DNA of 64,000 bases from Oligoflexia bacterium. GTDB lineage: Bacteria > Bdellovibrionota > UBA1018. A program made the position numbers and the translations under genes. Below, one piece after another: positions 59,006 through 64,000 of the stretch. Within the stretch, counting starts at the first letter, position 1; each line of letters begins with the position of its first letter. Under the pieces are notes generated by a model that worked only from the letters and a program-made list of their open reading frames with translations, was not told the DNA's origin and searched no databases. The DNA is taken from NCBI GenBank assembly GCA_023701205.1, contig JAMPXJ010000005.1, forward strand, positions 62,001 to 126,000, in the 5' to 3' direction.

Positions 59006-59011
59006 TATACT
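59006..59011 (+). promoter_or_regulatory. -10 box of the STAS gene
   Basis: TATACT ends eight bases before the ATG at 59020 and no Shine-Dalgarno sequence is present. A start at about 59018-59020 would give a leaderless or nearly leaderless mRNA. The -35 position (TCGAAT) is weak. Confidence 0.45.
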
Positions 59012-59019
59012 TTCATCAC

Positions 59020-59547
59020 ATGGCCTTAACAACACTCCAAGAGACCGACAAAACCCGTCTGGATTTTGAAGTAACCGGTGATGAGGGCGTTTTCCGTCCT
59101 TCGGGGGTCCTGGACGAGGACGTGAATCTCGGGGTCCTGCTCCCCGCGATCCAGGGCACGAATCCTCCCTTGAAAAAATTGACGATCGACCTGGGTCACG
59201 TGACCCGAATGAACTCCTGTGGAATCCGCGAGTGGATTCTCACCATCGACAAGATCACCTCGGCGGTTCCCTGCGTTTTCGAGAATCTCAACGAGCTTTT
59301 CGTCGAGCAGGCGACCATGATCCCGGTGATGTTCGGAAAGCAGAAGCCTCGGATCGGGTCATTCCAGCTGCCCTACCATTGCGGTAACTGCAATCTGAAC
59401 ATCCAGAAGACGCTGACCCTCGCGGATCTCGCATCGGAACAAGGTCCGTCGCGGATCCCGAGCTATCCCTGCCCCAAATGCGCCAAGCCCCTCGGCTTCG
59501 ACTGGCTCGAAGATGAGTACCTGGCCTTCATCGACTCGATCTCCTGA
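59020..59547 (+). CDS. STAS-domain protein with zinc ribbon
   Basis: A 175-residue cytoplasmic protein. The N-terminal STAS domain has DFEVTGDEGVFRPSGVLDEDVNL, LTIDLGHVTRMNSCGIREWI (the switch Ser region with SCG in place of SSG), and a C-terminal strand. The last 55 residues carry a zinc ribbon with CGNC (residues 117-120) and CPKC (residues 148-151). The STAS fold is the anti-sigma-factor antagonist fold; the position beside a HATPase gene, divergently transcribed, supports a partner-switching role. The ribbon fusion is uncommon. Confidence 0.75.
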   Translation: MALTTLQETDKTRLDFEVTGDEGVFRPSGVLDEDVNLGVLLPAIQGTNPPLKKLTIDLGHVTRMNSCGIREWILTIDKITSAVPCVFENLNELFVEQATMIPVMFGKQKPRIGSFQLPYHCGNCNLNIQKTLTLADLASEQGPSRIPSYPCPKCAKPLGFDWLEDEYLAFIDSIS

Positions 59548-59613
59548 AGTCGATGTTCTGAGGCGCTTTTCGCGCTGGTGCTACCGCGTCAAAACCGGTA
59601 ATAGCTCTCCCCG

Positions 59614-60798
59614 ATGACCTCCTTATCGTTGAAGCTTTCGGGCAAGATTCCGGATTCAGCCGGCCCCGTGGCGCCTTCCGCGGGTGCGACAGTCGTCGTC
59701 GGCATGTCCGGCGGCGTGGATTCCTCCGTCGCCGCCCTGCTGCTCAAGCGCGAGGGCTATCGCGTGCTCGGCATGTTCATGAAGAACTGGGACGAACCCG
59801 ATGAAAACGGCGTCTGCCAGTCCGCGCAGGATTACGAAGACGTGGCCCGCGTCTGCGAAAAGCTGGACATCCCGTATTACTCGGTCGAGTTCGTGAAGGA
59901 GTACTGGGATCAGGTTTTCACCCGTTTCCTTGAGGAGTACCGGGCAGGCTATACCCCCAATCCGGACATCCTGTGCAACCGGGAGATCAAGTTCAACGCC
60001 TTCCTCGAGAAAGCCCTGAGCCTGGGCGCCGAGTACCTGGCGACCGGTCATTACTGCCAGAACTTCGTGACCCCCGACGGGCAGCAGCTGCTGGTCAAAG
60101 GCCTCGACCCGGGCAAGGACCAAAGCTACTTCCTGTATACCCTTCGTGACGAGATCCTCAAACGCGTGCTCTTTCCGATCGGGCACCTCGAGAAATCCCA
60201 GGTCCGCGAGCTCGCACGCGAGGCCGGGCTGCCGACCCACTCCAAAAAGGACAGCACCGGCATCTGTTTCATCGGAGAGCGCAGCTTCCGGCCCTTCCTG
60301 GCCAAGTATATCGCGGGAAAACCCGGCGAAATGCGCACGCTCGAAGGCAAGGTCGTCGGCAAGCACTCCGGCTCGGCTTACTACACGCTGGGGCAGCGCA
60401 AGGGCTTGGGCCTGGGAGGCGAAGGCGAGGCCTGGTTCGTGGTCGGAAAGGACGCCGAACGCAATATCCTCTACGTCGCGCGCGGCGAACGGCATCCGGC
60501 GCTCTATGCCGACTGGCTTACGGCCGCGGAGCTGAGCTGGGTTTCCCAGGCCGCACCGAGCCCTCTCCCCTTCGAATGCAAAGCCAAGATCCGCTATCGG
60601 CAGGCGGATCAGGATTGCGTGATCCGATCGCTGAGCGACGGCCGGCTGCGCGTGGAATTCCGCCAGCCTCAACGCGCGATCGCACCGGGACAGTCGATCG
60701 TCCTCTATGACGGAAACCGCTGCCTCGGCGGCGGCGTCATCCGTGGAACGGGCCCGAGCTACCACGAGCAGGGACGGCCGCTTCCCGAGCTCACTTGA
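59614..60798 (+). CDS. mnmA: tRNA 2-thiouridylase
   Basis: A 394-residue cytoplasmic enzyme that adds sulphur at U34 of tRNA (s2U). Motifs: [16 protein letters not shown] (PP-loop), [23 protein letters not shown] (first catalytic Cys), [17 protein letters not shown], and the second catalytic Cys in [10 protein letters not shown]. It supplies s2U for the mnmH/selD pair at 19460-21647, which converts it to selenouridine. About 25 residues precede the PP-loop, slightly longer than usual. The end overlaps panD by eight bases (convergent). Confidence 0.96.
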   Translation: MTSLSLKLSGKIPDSAGPVAPSAGATVVVGMSGGVDSSVAALLLKREGYRVLGMFMKNWDEPDENGVCQSAQDYEDVARVCEKLDIPYYSVEFVKEYWDQVFTRFLEEYRAGYTPNPDILCNREIKFNAFLEKALSLGAEYLATGHYCQNFVTPDGQQLLVKGLDPGKDQSYFLYTLRDEILKRVLFPIGHLEKSQVRELAREAGLPTHSKKDSTGICFIGERSFRPFLAKYIAGKPGEMRTLEGKVVGKHSGSAYYTLGQRKGLGLGGEGEAWFVVGKDAERNILYVARGERHPALYADWLTAAELSWVSQAAPSPLPFECKAKIRYRQADQDCVIRSLSDGRLRVEFRQPQRAIAPGQSIVLYDGNRCLGGGVIRGTGPSYHEQGRPLPELT

Positions 60799-61138
60799 TG
60801 CGGTTCTTCCCGTCGACGAAGATCGCACGCGGCTTGAACTGGACGGCCTCGTCCGCGCTCATCTGAGCATAGGTCACGATGATGAGCTTGTCGCCAGGCT
60901 GCACCAACCGCGCGGCGGCTCCGTTGACGCAGATCATGCCGCTGTCTCTTGCGGCGGGAATCGCATAGGTGATGAAGCGGTTGCCGTTGTTCACGTCGTA
61001 GACATGCACCTGCTCGTTGGGCAGGATTCCCGCCTCATGCAGGAGCGTCGAATCGATCGCGATGCTGCCTTCGTACTCGAGATCCGCCTGAGTCACGGTG
61101 GCACGATGGAGTTTGGCTTTCATCAGAGTGAGCATCAT
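60791..61138 (-). CDS. panD: Aspartate 1-decarboxylase
   Basis: A 115-residue pyruvoyl enzyme making beta-alanine for pantothenate and CoA. The start [25 protein letters not shown] contains the self-cleavage site (Gly-Ser in YEGSIAID, where the Ser becomes pyruvoyl), followed by [45 protein letters not shown]. The reading frame has Mets at 1, 2 and 6, and the exact start is not certain. PanC, PanB and PanE are not in the window. Confidence 0.95.
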   Translation of the reverse strand: MMLTLMKAKLHRATVTQADLEYEGSIAIDSTLLHEAGILPNEQVHVYDVNNGNRFITYAIPAARDSGMICVNGAAARLVQPGDKLIIVTYAQMSADEAVQFKPRAIFVDGKNRIK

Positions 61139-61211
61139 AAAGCGTGTCCGTTCTCGGATTTTCCTGGACCTTACGGGGTTTCCCCTGGCCTACACTGGAA
61201 AGGCCCCCGCG

Positions 61212-62078
61212 TCAAACCCCGACGAGGGCGAAGCTGAACATCGAAAGGGAATGATACTGTACCCCCTCGTAGATCAGCTGTGCTCGATCCCCCGGCCAGG
61301 CGGCCCCCAAGGTGACGAAAATCGGGAAAAAATGCTCCGCCACCGGATGCGCGAGCGCCGCATGCGGGGCCTCGCTCTCGAAGTTGAGCAGCCCTTCGAT
61401 ATCGCGCGCGGCGATCCGTCCCTTGAGCCAGCTTTCGAATTCCCGTGCCCAGGGAGCCCCCTCGCTGTTCTTCTCGTGCCAGACCAGGCGCTCCAGGTTG
61501 TGGACGGCACCACCGCTCCCGAGAATCAAGACGCCCTCGGCGCGCAGCGGCGCCAGTGCCCGCCCGAGCTTGAGCACCTCGCGCGGGTCGACCGGAAACG
61601 GCACGGAGACCTGCACGAGGGGAATCGTGGGTTCCGGATAAGCGAGTCGCAACGGGATCCAGACTCCATGATCGAGCTTCCCGCGCGCCTCGAGCTGCGC
61701 CTGGAGGCCCTGCTCGGTCAGTAGCGCGGCCACTCGCGCGGCAAGCTCGGGATCGCCCGGACACGGGTAATCCAGTTCATAAAGCTCGCGGGGAAATCCC
61801 CCGAAATCATGAATCACGCGAGGGTGAGCCGCCGCATCGACTCTCACCGTGCCGTCCTGAGACAGCCAATGCGCCGAAAGCGCCACGATCGCCCGAGGCC
61901 GCGGGAAGCCCCCCACGAAGCCGCGGAGCGCGTGCGTGAACTCATCGTCCGCAAGCGCCAGCATGGGCGAGCCGTGACTCAGGAAAACCGAGGGCATGCG
62001 CACCGCGCCCCAGGAGCCTCCTTTGCCGCCAGGATCCCCATTGCCGCGCGTCGTGCCGTTCGAACCGGAGGTCGCCAT
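61212..62078 (-). CDS. DODA-type extradiol dioxygenase
   Basis: A 288-residue protein of the class III (DODA/LigB-like) family. The start around MPSVFLSHGSPMLAL provides the first metal His; AHWLSQ the second; ILGSGGAVHNLERLVW a third and HPVAEHFFP (His and Glu) the rest. Family members open catechols, including 4,5-DOPA, or reduce related compounds. The first 27 residues are Gly/Ser-rich, so an internal Met at 61997 may be the real start. The ATG at 62090 is also in frame. It is divergent from the M50 protease gene. Confidence 0.8.
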   Translation of the reverse strand: MATSGSNGTTRGNGDPGGKGGSWGAVRMPSVFLSHGSPMLALADDEFTHALRGFVGGFPRPRAIVALSAHWLSQDGTVRVDAAAHPRVIHDFGGFPRELYELDYPCPGDPELAARVAALLTEQGLQAQLEARGKLDHGVWIPLRLAYPEPTIPLVQVSVPFPVDPREVLKLGRALAPLRAEGVLILGSGGAVHNLERLVWHEKNSEGAPWAREFESWLKGRIAARDIEGLLNFESEAPHAALAHPVAEHFFPIFVTLGAAWPGDRAQLIYEGVQYHSLSMFSFALVGV

Positions 62079-62129
62079 GGCGCGGATCATAGCCCCGCGG
62101 TGCCGCTCTTGCAAAGTCAGTTTCCAGCC

Positions 62130-63254
62130 ATGAAAAAGCAGTCCGGCCTGAGAATCGCATCCGTCCGCGGCATCGATCTCCGGATCCACCTGAGCCTTCT
62201 CTTTCTGCTCCTCTACGTCATGGCGATCGCCACGATCCAGTTCCCTCATATCGCCCTGCGCGCGGGGATCGACCCTGCCGCGTTGGCCGGCGGGAGCGCC
62301 GCCTGGGCCCTGCTTTTCGCGCTGGGCCTGTTCGCCTCCATCGCGCTGCATGAGTTCGGCCACGCCTTCACCGCGCAGGCCCTCGGCATCCGCGTGAACG
62401 GGATCACGCTCATGATGCTGGGCGGAGTGTCGGAAATGGAGAAGATCCCGGATCGGCCGCTGGCCGAGTTCAAGCTGGCGATCGTCGGCCCTCTGGTCAG
62501 CCTCGGCCTGGCAGCCGGCTTGAACTGGGCCGGATCGGCGTTCGAACGCCCGGAACCTTACTTCTTCTGCTACTGGCTCGCGCGGGCCAACTTCGTGCTG
62601 GCGATCTTCAACCTGCTCCCCGCGTTTCCGCTCGACGGCGGCCGCGCGCTCCGGTCGCTGCTCGCCTTGCGCCAGGGCAACAGCAAAGCCACTCGGACAG
62701 CCGTCCGCATCAGCAAGACCCTCGCCTGGGCACTGGGCCTCCTCGGCGCGCTCAGCTTCAATCTCCTGCTCGTGCTCATCGCGTTCTTCGTTTACACCGC
62801 CGCCAATTCGGAGCTCTTCCTGCAGCTGAGCCAGGGCTGGCTGCGCGGGGTTTCGGCTGCGGAAGTCGGGATTCGGCTCGAGCCCCTGCCGTCCACGACG
62901 CGACTCGCGCAAGCCGTGCGCCGCATGCTTGAAACCCGCGCGACGGTTTTGCCCCTCGAGGGAGGCCCCCAAGGCGTCCGGCTCATTTCGCTGTCGGACA
63001 TCCGCAAAGCGCCGCGGCGGAGCTGGGGCGATCTCACCGTTTCGGATCTGGCCGTCGAGGCCTCGCGCGCGATTCGCCTCGAGGACGCCCTTTCGGAGAT
63101 CCTGCCGGAGCTCGCCGCCGCGCCACACGGGGTTTTGCCGATCGTAAACGCGCAGGGCGCGCCCATCGGGGTGATCCGCTATTCCGACGTCAACGACGTG
63201 ATCGCGCTCAAGAGCGCGACCGAGGCGCCCGAGTCGGATCGCCGGGCGGCGTGA
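62130..63254 (+). CDS. Intramembrane metalloprotease (M50) with CBS domains
   Basis: A 374-residue membrane protein. The zinc site HEFGHAF lies in a helix near residue 73, and the second part NLLPAFPLDGGRALRS near residue 165 provides the metal Asp, with four or more other helices (LSLLFLLLYVMAI, GLFASIAL, WALGLLGALSFNLLLVLIAFF). The C-terminal half, from about residue 240, is a cytoplasmic CBS-pair module (RLAQAVRRMLETRATVLPLEGG, HGVLPIVNAQGAPIGVIRYSDV). This is the SpoIVFB/Rip3-like group, which cleaves membrane-bound regulators. The CBS part suggests nucleotide control. Confidence 0.88.
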   Translation: MKKQSGLRIASVRGIDLRIHLSLLFLLLYVMAIATIQFPHIALRAGIDPAALAGGSAAWALLFALGLFASIALHEFGHAFTAQALGIRVNGITLMMLGGVSEMEKIPDRPLAEFKLAIVGPLVSLGLAAGLNWAGSAFERPEPYFFCYWLARANFVLAIFNLLPAFPLDGGRALRSLLALRQGNSKATRTAVRISKTLAWALGLLGALSFNLLLVLIAFFVYTAANSELFLQLSQGWLRGVSAAEVGIRLEPLPSTTRLAQAVRRMLETRATVLPLEGGPQGVRLISLSDIRKAPRRSWGDLTVSDLAVEASRAIRLEDALSEILPELAAAPHGVLPIVNAQGAPIGVIRYSDVNDVIALKSATEAPESDRRAA

Positions 63255-63260
63255 GCGCCT

Positions 63261-64000
63261 TCAATAGAGCTTCAAGATCGTGGATACGATCTCAAAGGCG
63301 ATCAGGACGATGATGATGATCTCGAGCAGGTGCCCGCGCTGCACGTTGGCCTGGCCCTGGAGCAGCTCCGAAACGCGCGCCAGCAGGTTCATCTTCCGGA
63401 TGACGCTTCCCTGCCAGTCCTGGATGCGGAACCGCTTCACCGCCCCCCTGAAGATCACCGCCAGGTAGAAGTCCCCCACGACCTTGAGCGAGTTGTCGAT
63501 CCGCTCGACCAGCTCCGAGAATTCGATGTATCTCGCGTTCGCCTCGGCCGAGAGCCGCCGGAAGTCCGAGCGCCCGCCCCCCTCCATCGCGCGATACAGC
63601 TCCACCAGCCGCTGATCGAGCAGGTCGTCGTAGGATCGCAGCTCCAGCAGATGGCTCACGGCGAACTCCAGGATGTCGGCCACCTCGCTCTGGCCCGAGG
63701 GCTCCAGCAGTACCGCGCTGTTCCAGTCGATCACCGCCAGATCGTTCTCGGCATACTGGAAATGGTGCTCGAGGATCCCCGCGCGTGTCTTTCGCGAGAG
63801 CGGCTCGCGCTGCTCGGCAAGGATCAGCGCCGGAAGATCCGCCGACGCCAGGAGCTCCGAGCCGGTACGCGCTCCTTGGAGCTCCTCGAAGAAATAGATC
63901 ACGTAGTCCTCGAAGACCTCGCGCCGCTCGGGCAGCTTGAGCGCCTCGCTCAGCACCTCCGATAGCTCCAGCGACTTCCTTCGGGAGAACTCGTCGATCT
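63261..64000 (-). CDS. RMD1/YagE-family (DUF155) membrane protein, partial
   Basis: The gene runs off the right edge; the coding frame continues without a stop to 64000, so a GTG at 63956 is not a needed start. The visible 246 residues end in a C-terminal membrane helix (LLEIIIIVLIAFEIVSTIL), as in RMD1/YagE/SIF2 proteins. YFFEELQGARTGSELL, DWNSAVLLEPSGQSEVADILEFAVSHLLELRSYDDLLD and YIEFSELVERIDNSLKVVGDFY match that family closely. In yeast the related proteins affect meiotic division and mitochondria; the bacterial function is not known. It is convergent with the M50 protease gene, with six bases between them. Confidence 0.85.
   Translation of the reverse strand, partial: IDEFSRRKSLELSEVLSEALKLPERREVFEDYVIYFFEELQGARTGSELLASADLPALILAEQREPLSRKTRAGILEHHFQYAENDLAVIDWNSAVLLEPSGQSEVADILEFAVSHLLELRSYDDLLDQRLVELYRAMEGGGRSDFRRLSAEANARYIEFSELVERIDNSLKVVGDFYLAVIFRGAVKRFRIQDWQGSVIRKMNLLARVSELLQGQANVQRGHLLEIIIIVLIAFEIVSTILKLY

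Noticed and set aside
61809-62129. N-terminal extension of the M50 protease frame
   Set aside because: It is Arg/His-rich, antisense to the dioxygenase gene, and the ATG at 62130 starts a normal M50 N-terminus.
62079-63128. N-terminal extension of the dioxygenase frame
   Set aside because: It is antisense to the M50 protease; the dioxygenase homology begins only after 62078.

Overview
The window is GC-rich chromosomal DNA from a Gram-negative bacterium. The best lineage clues are two TIGR02147-type regulators (26124-26990 and 40150-40992), a Bd3614-type deaminase (53643-54536), many lipoproteins and outer-membrane barrels, and several secreted enzymes. Together these point to Bdellovibrionota or a nearby former-deltaproteobacterial lineage; this is an inference and no 16S gene is present. 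I see no tRNA, rRNA, CRISPR array, prophage or intact insertion sequence. Both ends cut genes: an ABC-F ATPase on the left and a RMD1/YagE-family membrane protein on the right.

Layout. 1-4.7 kb: small exported proteins, a mini cytochrome, a Gly-Pro-Leu repeat protein translationally linked to a methyltransferase, and a ligase-associated-type exonuclease. 4.7-9.5 kb: a minus-strand envelope block with a cytochrome-barrel fusion, YceI, a lipoprotein with two tandem cupredoxin domains, two more barrels and a His-rich Tat lipoprotein, divided by two clear terminators. 9.6-13.1 kb: chemoreceptor and phosphate uptake (DUF47 protein plus Pit). 13.2-19.4 kb: IF-1, MsrB-MsrA fusion, HIT protein, an SDR lacking a helix, a DksA-like protein, an RNase Z-like hydrolase and exported proteins. 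19.4-21.7 kb: selD and mnmH, which with mnmA at 59.6 kb make tRNA 2-selenouridine.

21.7-29.2 kb is the most accessory-looking stretch. It holds a secreted protein with the full R/STS/ExE signature of a mono-ADP-ribosyltransferase, a secreted methyltransferase-like partner, a subtilase that has lost its catalytic Asp and His, and a TIGR02147 regulator. 29-41 kb: a REC-GAF regulator, a Crp/Fnr regulator with a small YgaP-like membrane protein, exported hydrolases and peptidases, an RND/MMPL exporter and a second TIGR02147 regulator facing a large Ser-rich secreted protein. 43-46 kb: a polyhydroxyalkanoate locus (phasin, PhaR, a short PhaE-like subunit, PhaC). 46-51 kb: SWI/SNF helicase, HxlR regulator, TcdA and TatD. 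51.5-53.6 kb: nrfHA for ammonifying nitrite reduction, with an unusual CxxCH first heme. 53.6-64 kb: deaminase, hydrolases, OPT transporter, a divergent STAS/ATPase regulatory pair that looks leaderless on both sides, mnmA, panD, a DODA-type dioxygenase and an intramembrane protease.

The physiology suggested is a respiratory bacterium able to use nitrite and store PHA, with a large secreted and surface repertoire. The ADP-ribosyltransferase/methyltransferase pair is the strongest candidate for an undescribed system.
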